Source: Hyphomicrobiales bacterium (GTDB taxonomy: Bacteria > Pseudomonadota > Alphaproteobacteria > Rhizobiales > Devosiaceae). From it: a stretch of 64,000 bases of DNA. Shown here piece by piece: positions 7,040-15,543 of this stretch (position 1 is the stretch's first letter; each line of letters starts with the position of its first letter). Made by a program: the position numbers and the translations under genes. The DNA lies in the NCBI GenBank assembly GCA_027487555.1, contig JAIYDI010000012.1, positions 1-64,000 of the forward strand, given 5' to 3'. The notes under the pieces were generated by a model. That model saw only the letters and a list, made by a program, of their open reading frames with translations. It made no database searches and had not been told where the DNA came from.

Positions 7040-7621
7040 GTGAAGATCGCCGCTATTGGACTGAGCCTCGTACTGGCGCTGGGGTTTGCCGCCCCAGCCG
7101 ACGCCGCGAGCATCAAGCTCGGCGCGCCCGGCTATGGCGGCACGGGCTGTCCCGGCGGCACGGCAAGTGTCGCGACATCGGGAAGCGCAATCACCGTGAA
7201 GTTCTCGGCTTATCGCGTCGCCGCCGGCGGCTCGACAGGCAAGAGCTTCGACCGCAAGGCCTGCGCGCTCTCGATCCCCGTGATGGTGCCGAAGGGCCAG
7301 GCTGTCGCGATCGTGGGGGTGGATTTCACCGGCACGAGCAACCTGCCCTCGGGCACCAGCGCGACGTTCAAGCTCGAGCAGTTCCTGGTGGGCGGCAAGG
7401 GCCCCGTGGTGGAAAAGACCGTCAGCGGCCCGGCCAAGGGCAAGTTCACCACCAGTTCGGCGGCGGCTTTGAGTTGGTCCGCGTGCGGCGCGAGCACGGT
7501 GCTGCGCACCAATTCCAGCCTCATCGTCAAGACCTCGGGCGGCAAGGCGGCCTCGGCCTCGATCCGCTCGCAGGATGTGGGCACGACGATCGTCTACCGG
7601 CTGAAGTACAAGAGCTGCTGA
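7040..7621 (+). CDS. Secreted DUF4360 protein, paralogue 2
   Basis: A 193-residue exported protein. The GTG at 7040 is nine bases after GGAGGA; the earlier GTG at 7031 directly touches that ribosome site and was rejected. A signal peptide (KIAAIGLSLVLALGFAAPA, cleavage after ADA) leads into GYGGTGCPGGTAS, ITVKFSAYRVAAGGSTGKSF, CALSIPVMVPKGQA, SACGASTVLRTNSS and a C-terminal KSC: the same motifs, order and four cysteines as the protein encoded at 4921. The two probably arose by duplication. Function unknown; the shared architecture with the barrel protein between them suggests a common surface or periplasmic role. Confidence 0.85.
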   Translation: MKIAAIGLSLVLALGFAAPADAASIKLGAPGYGGTGCPGGTASVATSGSAITVKFSAYRVAAGGSTGKSFDRKACALSIPVMVPKGQAVAIVGVDFTGTSNLPSGTSATFKLEQFLVGGKGPVVEKTVSGPAKGKFTTSSAAALSWSACGASTVLRTNSSLIVKTSGGKAASASIRSQDVGTTIVYRLKYKSC

Positions 7622-7842
7622 GCGCTCCCACGAAATTCCGCCCGGGCTGCACGAAAACTGCAAACCGGGCGGGCAGGGTGCGGCCATGCACACGACATCG
7701 CTTGCCGCACTTCTCAAGTCTCCCGCCCGCCGCCTCCCGGACCGGCTGTCGAATGACGGCTGGTGGCTTGTGGAGCCGCACAGCGGCGGGGACAGGAAGA
7801 CGTCGCGCGCTGCCGTCTGCGAGACCCAGATGGAGACGCCGA

Positions 7843-9366
7843 TTGACCGACCTCTCGAAACCGAGCCCGCTCACCGCGAGTGACAGGCCGCAGCCGCCGC
7901 TGCGGGCGTTGTTGCTTGTCGCCGTGGCTATTGCAGCCGATCTGCTCAGCTTTGGCCATTGGGGCCTTGGTACGGTATTGAGCCTGCTGCTGATCGTGGT
8001 GGCGAGCGTGACTGCGGCCCGACCCCGCCCGCGCCCCATGGCTGGAGCTTTGGCGCTGGGTGTGCTTGGTCTGCTGCCGATGCTGGAGGCGCCGGAAGAA
8101 CCCGGCAGCGTGATCGTCGCGCTGTTCGGGCTTGGCATGGCCGCTGTGCTGGCAAGCGGCGACTGGTCCGGTCGGGTCGAACGGCTCGCCGGGGTGGCGG
8201 TGCGGTTCGCACTCGTCGCGCCCGGGCGGCTGCTCGCGGATGTGGTGCGCGCGGCCATCGACATGCGGGTCGGCGGGATCAAGGCGCGCCTTTGGAAGTC
8301 CCTGCTGCTCTGGGGGCTGCCGGTGGGGTTGGGGATCGTGTTCGTGCTGCTGTTTTCGGCCGCCAACCCGCTGATCGAGACCGCATTGCGGCTATTGACG
8401 CCGGACGGAGCGAAGCTCGACCAGGCAATCGCGCATGGGCTGTTCATGGCGGTGGTCGCGGCCTTTGCCTGGCCGTTCATCGTGCCGAAACTGTTGACCT
8501 ATCGCGCCGGCGCACAGATGTACGGACCTTGGCAGCCGACGCTCATCGGGCAGGTTTCCGGGCGCGACGTGGCGCTGAGGGCGCTGATTCTGTTCAACCT
8601 GCTGTTCGCGGTGCAGACCGGGCTCGACCTGGTCTATCTGTGGGGCGGTGTGAAGCTACCGGACGGCATGACCTATGCCGACTATGCGCATCGCGGCGCC
8701 TACCCGCTGATCGTGACAGCACTGCTTGCCGGGGCTTTCGTGCTGGTGGCGCTGCGTCCGGGAAGCCCGACATCGGCCGACCGGCTGGTTCGAGCGCTGG
8801 TCTATGCCTTCATCGCGCAGAACGTGCTGCTGGTGATCTCTTCGATCCTGAGGCTCGACCTCTATGTCGATGTGTATGGGCTGACGCGGCTCAGGCTCGC
8901 GGCCGGGCTGTGGATGGGCCTCGTCGCGCTGGGGCTGGTGCTGATCCTCGTACGCATTCGACTTGGGCGATCCAATGCCTGGTTGATGGGCAGCAATCTC
9001 CTCGCGGCGCTCATGATGCTGTTCGGCGCCAGCGTCGTCGATCTCGACCGAGTGGTCGCGGGGTTCAACCTCGCCCATGCCGTCGAGCCAGGCACAGGCG
9101 CCGTGCCGCTGCACGTGGCCTATCTCGAGGAATTGGGTCCGAGCATCATTCCTGATCTCGACAGGGCGCTGGCGGACGACAAGCTTGCGCCCATCGCTCC
9201 GCGTCTCGACGTGCCCGCGGTCCGGGCTGAACTGATGGCGCTGAGGACCTACATGGCGTCGCGCGTGCAGCATTCGACGGATTGGCGCGACTGGAACTGG
9301 CGCGCTGCGCGCCTCAGGGATTATCTTGCCACGACCCCGCGTGCCCCGGAGCCCACTCGGCCGTGA
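7843..9366 (+). CDS. DUF4173-type multi-pass membrane protein
   Basis: A 507-residue integral inner-membrane protein. I place the start at TTG 7843, seven bases after GGAG; earlier in-frame sequence runs through the DUF4360 gene in another frame. Around ten hydrophobic segments are visible, for example ALLLVAVAIAADLLSFG, VLSLLLIVVASVTAA, LLWGLPVGLGIVFVLLF, ALILFNLLFAVQTGLDLVYLW and LWMGLVALGLVLILV. The segment QTGLDLVYLWGGVKLPDGM is typical of DUF4173 (a relative of DUF4153). A soluble C-terminal tail ends with a Trp-rich TDWRDWNWRAARLRDYLA. The stop overlaps the response regulator start (GTGA), so the protein is translationally coupled to a two-component system and may be its sensor partner or effector. 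Confidence 0.75.
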   Translation: MTDLSKPSPLTASDRPQPPLRALLLVAVAIAADLLSFGHWGLGTVLSLLLIVVASVTAARPRPRPMAGALALGVLGLLPMLEAPEEPGSVIVALFGLGMAAVLASGDWSGRVERLAGVAVRFALVAPGRLLADVVRAAIDMRVGGIKARLWKSLLLWGLPVGLGIVFVLLFSAANPLIETALRLLTPDGAKLDQAIAHGLFMAVVAAFAWPFIVPKLLTYRAGAQMYGPWQPTLIGQVSGRDVALRALILFNLLFAVQTGLDLVYLWGGVKLPDGMTYADYAHRGAYPLIVTALLAGAFVLVALRPGSPTSADRLVRALVYAFIAQNVLLVISSILRLDLYVDVYGLTRLRLAAGLWMGLVALGLVLILVRIRLGRSNAWLMGSNLLAALMMLFGASVVDLDRVVAGFNLAHAVEPGTGAVPLHVAYLEELGPSIIPDLDRALADDKLAPIAPRLDVPAVRAELMALRTYMASRVQHSTDWRDWNWRAARLRDYLATTPRAPEPTRP

Positions 9367-10043
9367 CCCTTCGCATCCTGATTGCCGACGACGAGCCGCA
9401 TATCCGCGATGTCATCGCCTTTGCACTCGAACGGGCGGGAATGGAGGTGGCGCTGGCCCGGACCGGCACCGAGGCGCTACGGCGGGCGAAGCAGGGCGAT
9501 TGCGCGCTCGCGGTGCTGGATATCGGGTTGCCGGAGATGGATGGGCTCGAGGTGTGCCGGCAGCTACGGCGCAGCTCGGACCTGCCGATCCTGTTCCTCA
9601 CGGCCCGCAGCGACGAAATCGACCGGGTACTGGGGCTCGAAATCGGCGGTGACGACTATGTGACCAAGCCCTTCAGCCCGCGCGAACTTGTGGCGCGGGT
9701 CAGCGCGATCCTCAGGCGCGGGCGGGCCGCGCCGGCAGCCGACGTCATGCGGCATGGCGGGCTGCTGCTCGACCCGGCAGCGCGAACCCTGCGTTATGAC
9801 GGGCAGCTGGTGGACCTGACGGCGCTTGAGTTTGCCATTGTGGAGGCGCTGCTGAAGCGGCCGGGTCATGTGCTGACGCGCGACATGCTGATTGACGCTG
9901 CCTATGGTCCGACGATGCATGTGGCCGAGCGCACAGTTGACAGCCATGTGCGCAATATCCGCGGCAAGCTGCGGCTCGTGGGCGGCGGCGAGGTGATCGA
10001 GACCGTGCATTCGGTGGGCTTCAAGCTCGCCGAGGCGGGCTGA
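9363..10043 (+). CDS. OmpR-family response regulator
   Basis: A 226-residue DNA-binding response regulator. The receiver domain has the acidic pocket D9-D10-E11 and the phosphoacceptor D53 in VLDIGLPEMDG, the Thr/Ser switch in LFLTARS, and Lys in DDYVTKPF. A winged-helix domain follows, with LTALEFAIVEALLKRPGHVLT and the recognition helix ERTVDSHVRNIRGKL. GTG at 9363 overlaps the stop of the DUF4173 gene, and its own stop overlaps the kinase start by one base, so the three genes form one coupled unit. The gene order recalls CreB-CreC systems, but the signal and targets are unknown. Confidence 0.93.
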   Translation: MTLRILIADDEPHIRDVIAFALERAGMEVALARTGTEALRRAKQGDCALAVLDIGLPEMDGLEVCRQLRRSSDLPILFLTARSDEIDRVLGLEIGGDDYVTKPFSPRELVARVSAILRRGRAAPAADVMRHGGLLLDPAARTLRYDGQLVDLTALEFAIVEALLKRPGHVLTRDMLIDAAYGPTMHVAERTVDSHVRNIRGKLRLVGGGEVIETVHSVGFKLAEAG

Positions 10044-11035
10044 TGGTCGAGATCCGCCGCAAGTGGCGGCCGCGACTCGGGCTCGTCGTGCTGGGCGTGC
10101 TGCTGGCGGTGCTGGTGGTCGATACCGCCATCGTGCTTGGCTTCCGGCTGTTCGACCAGGCCGGCGCGCATATGGGTTGGGTGGAACTCGGCGCTTTGGC
10201 GCTCGCCACGGTGCTGACGCTGACCATCGGGCTTGTGCTGGGGCGAACGCTGACCGGCCCGATCGAGGACCTCGTAAAACTGGCGCAGGCGATTGGCAAT
10301 GGTGGGCGCGCCGCGATTGTGGCGCCGCCGCGGCAGGGCACCGAGGAAGTGGCCCGGCTGACCGAGAGCCTGATGGCGCTCGCGACGCGGCTTGTCGACC
10401 GCAACGACTATCTCGCAGGGTTCGCCGCCCACGTGTCGCATGAGCTGAAATCGCCGCTGACCGCGATCCGCGGCGCGGCAGAACTGCTGCGCGACAATCA
10501 GATGAGCCCTGTCGAGCGCCAGCGCTTCCTCGACCAGATCATCAGCGAAAGCGGCAGGTTGGCGCGGTTGCTCGACCGGCTGCGCGAACTGGCGCGGGCT
10601 GAGGGCGCGCAGCCGGTCGGCACCACATCACTTGCCGGCTTGTTGCCGGCACTCAGATCGCGCAGTGCGAGGCTGGATTTGCATGTCACCGGCGGCGCAG
10701 ACCTGGTCATGCCGCTCGCGGAGGAAACCGCGACAATCGTCTTCGGGTACCTCATCGACAACTCCGCTGAGCACGGTGCGAGACGGGTGACGCTCGATGT
10801 TGCGATACGGGGCGACGCACTTTCGGCCATAGTTGCCGACGATGGGCCAGGCGTGAGTGCGGGTAACCGCGACCGCGTCTTCGAGCCGTTCTTCACGACG
10901 CGGCGCGAAGGAGGCGGCACCGGCCTCGGCCTTGGGATTGTCCGCGCGCTTCTCGGTGCCTCGGGCGGAACGATCACGCTGCTGCCGGACGCTCCGGGAC
11001 AGGGCGCGCGGTTCGAAATCCGGTTGCCCGCCTGA
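10043..11035 (+). CDS. Sensor histidine kinase, partner of the upstream regulator
   Basis: A 330-residue membrane kinase. Two transmembrane helices (about residues 11-33 and 47-69) leave only about a dozen periplasmic residues, so it has no real external sensor domain. A HAMP linker follows (LTGPIEDLVKLAQAI), then the dimerisation helix with the phosphorylated H133 in HVSHELKSPL, and an ATPase domain with N-box DNSAEHGA, G1 box VADDGPGVS, F box FEPFFTTRR and G2 box GGTGLGLGIVRA. With so small an external loop it may sense the membrane itself or the DUF4173 protein encoded two genes upstream. It starts one base inside the regulator's stop codon. Confidence 0.93.
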   Translation: MVEIRRKWRPRLGLVVLGVLLAVLVVDTAIVLGFRLFDQAGAHMGWVELGALALATVLTLTIGLVLGRTLTGPIEDLVKLAQAIGNGGRAAIVAPPRQGTEEVARLTESLMALATRLVDRNDYLAGFAAHVSHELKSPLTAIRGAAELLRDNQMSPVERQRFLDQIISESGRLARLLDRLRELARAEGAQPVGTTSLAGLLPALRSRSARLDLHVTGGADLVMPLAEETATIVFGYLIDNSAEHGARRVTLDVAIRGDALSAIVADDGPGVSAGNRDRVFEPFFTTRREGGGTGLGLGIVRALLGASGGTITLLPDAPGQGARFEIRLPA

Positions 11036-11142
11036 TCCTGCACGTTGGGGATGCTGTTTCTATACGACACCAAAGCTTACATTCCGGCAGGTAGAGTGTT
11101 CCCACACAGGGCAAGCAGCCCAAGAGAAACAGAAGGCGTAGA

Positions 11143-11766
11143 ATGCAGCATCCAGAGAGCGTGTCGTCCGGCAACCCATGCCCCGTGCTTCGGGCGCTGG
11201 TGGCGCACGGACTCGCCAATGACCAGTTCGAGCCGGTGGGGCGCCTCGCCTCGACCATCAGCCGCATGGCGGCCGAGAGCGATGGCGGCAAGAAGCTGCC
11301 GACGAGCCTCGTGGCGCTGATCGCGGTGACAGCCAACGGGCTGAGCCCTGCGACCGTGCTGCGCAATGCGCGCGAGGGTGTGCATCTGAGCGGGCTGCGG
11401 CGCGGGCCGCTGGACAAGCAGGGCGCCGGATCGCGCGTGCTGGACCAGCACGGGCAGGTCGATGAGGAACAGCTCGACCGGTTGGCGGGCTTCGGCTGCG
11501 ACAAGCGCATGGCCGACGGCGGCGCGGAATTGGGGCTCGACGCGTCGGAGGTCGCCCAATTCCTCAAGGCGAACTGGGAGCGCGCCAAGGGCCGGCGCCG
11601 GGTGATCGACCGGGGCTTGATGCGCGGCGAATGGCCGGTGCTGCTCGAAGTGCTGGGCAAGACCGGCCCCGACGGGCGCTATCTCGCCTTCGCCGATATC
11701 CGTCGGCTGGTGGTGGAGCAGGCGCTTCCCGAGCGGCTGACCTCGCGGCTCGGGAAGGTCGCTTGA
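11143..11766 (+). CDS. Uncharacterised protein with peroxidase-like CP motif
   Basis: A 207-residue soluble protein without signal peptide. Near the N terminus is GNPCPVLRALVAHGL, similar to the Pro-Cys-Pro haem-ligand segment of chloroperoxidase-type haem peroxidases (usual form PCPALNxLANHG). Other blocks are LVALIAVTANGLSPATVLRN, VHLSGLRRGPLDKQGAG and AELGLDASEVAQFLKANWERA. I cannot confirm a haem peroxidase fold, because the distal Glu/His region is not obvious. The gene lies 107 bp after the kinase on the same strand and could be part of its regulon. An upstream RBS-like AGAAGG precedes the ATG. Treat the enzyme call as a hint only. Confidence 0.55.
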   Translation: MQHPESVSSGNPCPVLRALVAHGLANDQFEPVGRLASTISRMAAESDGGKKLPTSLVALIAVTANGLSPATVLRNAREGVHLSGLRRGPLDKQGAGSRVLDQHGQVDEEQLDRLAGFGCDKRMADGGAELGLDASEVAQFLKANWERAKGRRRVIDRGLMRGEWPVLLEVLGKTGPDGRYLAFADIRRLVVEQALPERLTSRLGKVA

Positions 11767-11782
11767 TGGGTCCGGGCGCGCC

Positions 11783-13291
11783 TTACCCGAGGTAACGCTG
11801 GGTGAGGTGGGCCTCGAAGTACTTTGCATCGAGCTTCTCGCCAGTGGCGCGGATGAGCAGATCCGGCGTCGAGTAGCGGCTCGCGACCGACCAGATTTTC
11901 TCGCGCCGCCAGTCGTTGATGGCGACGAAGCGGCCATGGCGCACATCGTCATCGAGGCCCGGCAGGTCGCGCTTCATCGCGGCCTTCAGCTGCGCGGCAA
12001 CCATGGCCCCGAGCGTGTAGGACGGGAAATAACCGATGGCGCCCGAGGGCCAGTGCACATCCTGCATCGGGCCGTTCTTCATGTCGGTGATGGTTGAGAG
12101 GCCGAGATATTCGCGCATCTTCGCGTCCCAGATTTCGGGGACGTCTGACGGGCGCACCGAGCCGTCGATGAGGCCGGACTCGATCTCGAAGCGCAGGATG
12201 ACATGCAGCGGATAGGTGCACTCGTCGGCATCGACGCGGATGAGGCCGGGCTCGACCTCAAGCACATGGGCAAGCACATCGTCGAGATCCCAGCCGGCGA
12301 CGGCATCGGCCCCGAGGGTTTCGCGGACGTGGGGCAAGGCCCATTCCCAGAATTCCGGGGCGCAGCCGATCTGCTTTTCCTGGAAGAGACTCTGGCTCTC
12401 GTGGATGGTCATGCCGCGGGCGCGGCCCGAGGGCCAATGCGTCCAGGCCTGCGGCAGGTTCTGCTCGTAAAGGCCATGTCCGGTTTCGTGGAGGATGCCC
12501 ATGAGCGAGGAGAGGAATTCGCTTTCGGTGTAACGGGTGGTCATCCGCACGTCGGTGGGCACGCCGCCGCAGAAGGGGTGATGCGAGACATCGAGGCGGC
12601 CATGGCTGAAATCGAAGCCGATGGCTTCCATCATCACGAGGCCGAGGGCCTTCTGCTTTTCGATCGCGAAGGGGGCGTTATAGGGTTTCAACGGGCGGCG
12701 GGCGCGGCGCTCGGCCTGCCTGTCGATGGCGCGCGGGATGAAATCCTTGAGGAAGCTCTTGAGGCTGGCGAACACCGGGGCGATGTCGGCGGCGCGGTTG
12801 CCCGGATCATACTGGTCCATCATCGCGTCATAGGGCGAAAGTCCCAGCGCATCGGCGCGCAGCTGCGCCTCCTCGCGGGCAAGGGCCACTAAGCCTTCGA
12901 AGGCGGGGAGGAAGCCCGTCCAGTCGCCTGCGGGACGGAGTTCGCGCCAGAGCTGCTCGGAGCGGACGCGGGCATTCACCTGCCGCGTGACGAATTCCGA
13001 CGAGAGGCAGGTCATGTTGGTATGGGACCGGCGGAACTCGCGGATGGCGGCGGACTGATCGTCGTCGAGCGGCTCGGATTCGGCGGCGCTGAGCCAGTCG
13101 CCGACTTCGGGGGCCGTCGCCATCTCGTGGTACATGCCGGCGAGGGTGCCGAGGGTTTCGGCGCGCTTTTCGCCGCCGCCAGAGGGCATCATCACGGCTT
13201 CGTCGACGCCCAGCATGGCTTGGGCATGTTCGATGGCTTCAAGCCTGCGGGCGAGGGTGTCGAGGCGGGAGAAGGCGGTATTGGCGGACAT
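11783..13291 (-). CDS. M32 (Taq-type) metallocarboxypeptidase
   Basis: A 502-residue cytoplasmic zinc carboxypeptidase that removes C-terminal residues from peptides. The zinc motif HETGH is at residues 268-272 in GILHETGHGLYEQNLP; the family motifs SHHPFCGGVPTDVRMTTRY, just before it, and HESQSLFQEKQIG, after it, are present. Length fits the family (about 500). The start was set at ATG 13291 because the sequence MSANTAFSRLDTLARRL matches the usual N terminus; an extension upstream runs through repeat DNA and is not protein-like. It is convergent with the peroxidase-motif gene and upstream of it lies a block of repeats. Confidence 0.93.
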   Translation of the reverse strand: MSANTAFSRLDTLARRLEAIEHAQAMLGVDEAVMMPSGGGEKRAETLGTLAGMYHEMATAPEVGDWLSAAESEPLDDDQSAAIREFRRSHTNMTCLSSEFVTRQVNARVRSEQLWRELRPAGDWTGFLPAFEGLVALAREEAQLRADALGLSPYDAMMDQYDPGNRAADIAPVFASLKSFLKDFIPRAIDRQAERRARRPLKPYNAPFAIEKQKALGLVMMEAIGFDFSHGRLDVSHHPFCGGVPTDVRMTTRYTESEFLSSLMGILHETGHGLYEQNLPQAWTHWPSGRARGMTIHESQSLFQEKQIGCAPEFWEWALPHVRETLGADAVAGWDLDDVLAHVLEVEPGLIRVDADECTYPLHVILRFEIESGLIDGSVRPSDVPEIWDAKMREYLGLSTITDMKNGPMQDVHWPSGAIGYFPSYTLGAMVAAQLKAAMKRDLPGLDDDVRHGRFVAINDWRREKIWSVASRYSTPDLLIRATGEKLDAKYFEAHLTQRYLG

Positions 13292-13346
13292 AGCTCGGTG
13301 GGCTCGGTTGGGACTGTGCGATCTAGCGAATAGCGAATGGCGAATG

Positions 13347-13421
13347 GCGAATAGGGACGGGTCGAAGGCCGCGCCGGTATCTGTAAATGCGGTCCTTCTC
13401 CATTCGCTACTCCCTATTCGC
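13347..13421. repeat. Inverted GCGAATAGGGA repeat with short tandem units
   Basis: GCGAATAGGGA (13347-13357) is matched by its exact reverse complement TCCCTATTCGC at 13411-13421. The left arm is preceded by tandem GCGAATRGC units from about 13326. It lies between the M32 gene start and the first 78-bp direct repeat. It looks like a non-coding dispersed repeat; no function is evident. Confidence 0.6.
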
Positions 13422-13432
13422 ACCGTGCAAAA

Positions 13433-13510
13433 GGGGAAAGGGCGCAGCCGGGGAAGCTGCGCCCTTGTGTGGATGGTCTCCTCCTGGATCGCATCCGGGT
13501 CGCCCGCCGC
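13433..13510. repeat. 78-bp direct repeat, left copy
   Basis: Matches 14634-14711 at 77 of 78 positions (T13500 versus C14701). It contains a perfect 9-bp-stem hairpin GGGCGCAGC/GCTGCGCCC (13440-13464). The two copies bracket the AT-richer orphan gene at 13668-14369. The right copy lies just after flgH and probably served as its terminator, so the left copy may be a duplicate created when the orphan segment arrived. Confidence 0.9.
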
Positions 13511-13667
13511 ACTAGTTGAGGGCGTCGGTCGCGGTACCCGAGTAATTGTCGCCAGTTTGAGCAAGGGTAATTTAGGCCCCACGTAAGCCGCCGCTATTGT
13601 ACAGAGTGGGTTGCATTTTCCAGTGCTGAAGCGGAAACATATGGCGGCATTATTGCCCTGAAAACCC

Positions 13668-14369
13668 CTATCTTTCCGACTCAGCTATCACACCTATAAC
13701 CATCGAGAAGATTCGATCCGTGTACTTGTGAATTTCCTCCAGTTCACTTGGCATGAGCGCTCCAATAGTGATAGCGGCATTCGCAGGAAGCTCGCCACAG
13801 CAGCGAGACCGTAGCATATAAATCGTGCAGTCATTATCGAAGCAAATCTGCCAAGCCGCTATTCCTTTAGAGTCCATATTAATAGAGACATTAGGCGTAT
13901 CATTAAGGTGAGGCACGCACACCGAAACTTGTTCTGGAAGATTGAACCAGTAACCGGAGATATTACCTAATTCTTTACGTGCGGACATTATTGCGTCTGA
14001 TATTGTCTGCGCGGAACAAAGTGTACTAAGGCCAACTTCAGGATACAAGGTCCATGTTACCGGGACACCAATTGTCCGGTCATATGCCGTGGCATTTTGC
14101 AGCGCTCCCGCACCGGCATCTAGCTCCGCCATGACGGGCCAGTCGCAAGATATCGATAAACAATCCGCAAATACCTGTCGTGGATCAAGCGGCACCGCAA
14201 CGTCACCGTTCGACCTGGCCGCTAGAATTTCATATTTCTGCATCGGAAACAGAATTCTATCGGCCGCGGCGGCCTGATACACGAGACCATAATAAAGGAA
14301 CAAGAGAAGAAGTGTAATCGTGACTTGCAGAAGGTGAGGGAAACGTATCTGGACAAGGTCGAGTGGCAT
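13668..14369 (-). CDS. Orphan membrane-anchored protein, AT-richer, likely acquired
   Basis: A 233-residue protein I do not recognise. It has a short cytoplasmic start, one transmembrane helix at about residues 11-30 (HLLQVTITLLLLFLYYGLVY), and then a presumably periplasmic domain rich in aromatic residues and cysteines (DCLSISCDWP, STLCSAQT, SVCVPHLND, WQICFDNDCTIYMLRSRCC). At least eight cysteines suggest disulfides. Base composition and codon use (ATA, TTA, AAT, many A/T third positions) differ sharply from all neighbours, and the gene sits alone between two 78-bp direct repeats, which points to horizontal acquisition. No recombinase or integrase is present. Its function is unknown. Confidence 0.7.
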   Translation of the reverse strand: MPLDLVQIRFPHLLQVTITLLLLFLYYGLVYQAAAADRILFPMQKYEILAARSNGDVAVPLDPRQVFADCLSISCDWPVMAELDAGAGALQNATAYDRTIGVPVTWTLYPEVGLSTLCSAQTISDAIMSARKELGNISGYWFNLPEQVSVCVPHLNDTPNVSINMDSKGIAAWQICFDNDCTIYMLRSRCCGELPANAAITIGALMPSELEEIHKYTDRIFSMVIGVIAESER

Positions 14370-14633
14370 TTATCTGTAAATTCCCGTTCTAATGTGATCA
14401 ATTAGTGAGGGCCGCGAAGCGCTTGGAAGTCATTTATTGTTTGACGCTGCTATGTTGCGGAATGACGAATTTTGCTGAGGCCGATTTGGCTGCAACGCCC
14501 TTCTGCCCTTGAGTGAATTGGTGCTCAAAGGGAGGATACTGGGTTTCTTTACGTCACCGGACACCCCCTCATCCGTCTCGGCCTTCCGCCGAGGCGCCGA
14601 GAATTCGGTGACACTAACCGCAAAACACAGAAT

Positions 14634-14711
14634 GGGGAAAGGGCGCAGCCGGGGAAGCTGCGCCCTTGTGTGGATGGTCTCCTCCTGGATCGCATCCGGG
14701 CCGCCCGCCGC
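14634..14711. repeat. 78-bp direct repeat, right copy (flgH terminator region)
   Basis: Second copy of the 13433 repeat. Read on the minus strand, it begins 44 bp after the flgH stop and its hairpin GGGCGCAGC/GCTGCGCCC is followed by CTTTCCCC, so it can act as the transcription terminator of the flgF-flgG-flgA-flgH operon. Confidence 0.85.
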
Positions 14712-14754
14712 GCCTATGGGGGAAACGCGCGGCAGGCGAAGGGGGAAACTCAGG

Positions 14755-15543
14755 CTAGAACGGCAGGATCGCGTCGGCCACCTGCTGCCCGTAGCGCGGC
14801 TGCTGGACCTGGGTGATCTGCCCGCGGCCACCGTAGGAAATCCGGGCCTCGGCGATCTTGGAGCTTTCGATGGTGTTGTCGGACTGCACGTCCTCGGGGC
14901 GGACGACGCCGGCGATGATCATGTCGCGGATTTCGAAGTTCACCCGCACTTCCTGATGGCCCTCGATGACGAGATTGCCATTGGGCAGAACCTGCGTGAC
15001 GACCACGGCGACCTGCGTGGTCAGCGCCTCCGAGCGGTTGACGGAACCTGTGCCTGTATCCGAGAGGCTGCCTGCGGTGGTGATGGCTCCGCTCGCCTCG
15101 ACATCGGCAAGCGGCACATTGCCGCCAAAGATCGAGCCGAGCACGCCGCCAACGCTGCCTTCGCTTTCGCTGTCGCGGCTGCGGGCGGTGGTATTGGAGA
15201 TCTTCGCGCTATCGTCGATGGTGACCATGACGGTGAGGATGTCGCCGATGCGATGCGCCCGCTGATCCTTGAAGAAGCCCTTTGCCTGGCTCGAGAACAG
15301 CGAGTTCGGCTGGTAGGAAGCCGCCTGCACTTCCGGCATCGGCATGGAGGCGGGGCGATAGCCGGGCTGCGCGGTAGCATCGGAAATAGCGGACAGCTTC
15401 GGAGCTTCACCGACCGAGGCGAGGCTGTCGAGCGTCGAGCAGCCGCCGAGGCCTGCGGCGACGAGCGCGGCGGTGGCAAGCGGGAAGAGCCGGGAAAGGG
15501 AAGCGGGGAGCGTGAGCATCGGGTTGGCCTTTCGCGGGGACAT
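14755..15543 (-). CDS. flgH: Flagellar L-ring lipoprotein FlgH
   Basis: Forms the outer-membrane L-ring of the flagellum. It is a lipoprotein: the signal sequence ends in AAGLGGC, giving a lipidated Cys. The family motifs SLFSSQAKGFFKDQRAHRIG and DILTVMVTIDDSAKISNTT are present, as are LPNGNLVIEGHQEVRVNFE and the C-terminal GQQVADAILPF. The 262-residue length fits. The ATG at 15543 overlaps the flgA stop by one base; a second ATG at residue 9 would also give a good lipoprotein signal. Last gene of flgF-flgG-flgA-flgH. Confidence 0.95.
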   Translation of the reverse strand: MSPRKANPMLTLPASLSRLFPLATAALVAAGLGGCSTLDSLASVGEAPKLSAISDATAQPGYRPASMPMPEVQAASYQPNSLFSSQAKGFFKDQRAHRIGDILTVMVTIDDSAKISNTTARSRDSESEGSVGGVLGSIFGGNVPLADVEASGAITTAGSLSDTGTGSVNRSEALTTQVAVVVTQVLPNGNLVIEGHQEVRVNFEIRDMIIAGVVRPEDVQSDNTIESSKIAEARISYGGRGQITQVQQPRYGQQVADAILPF

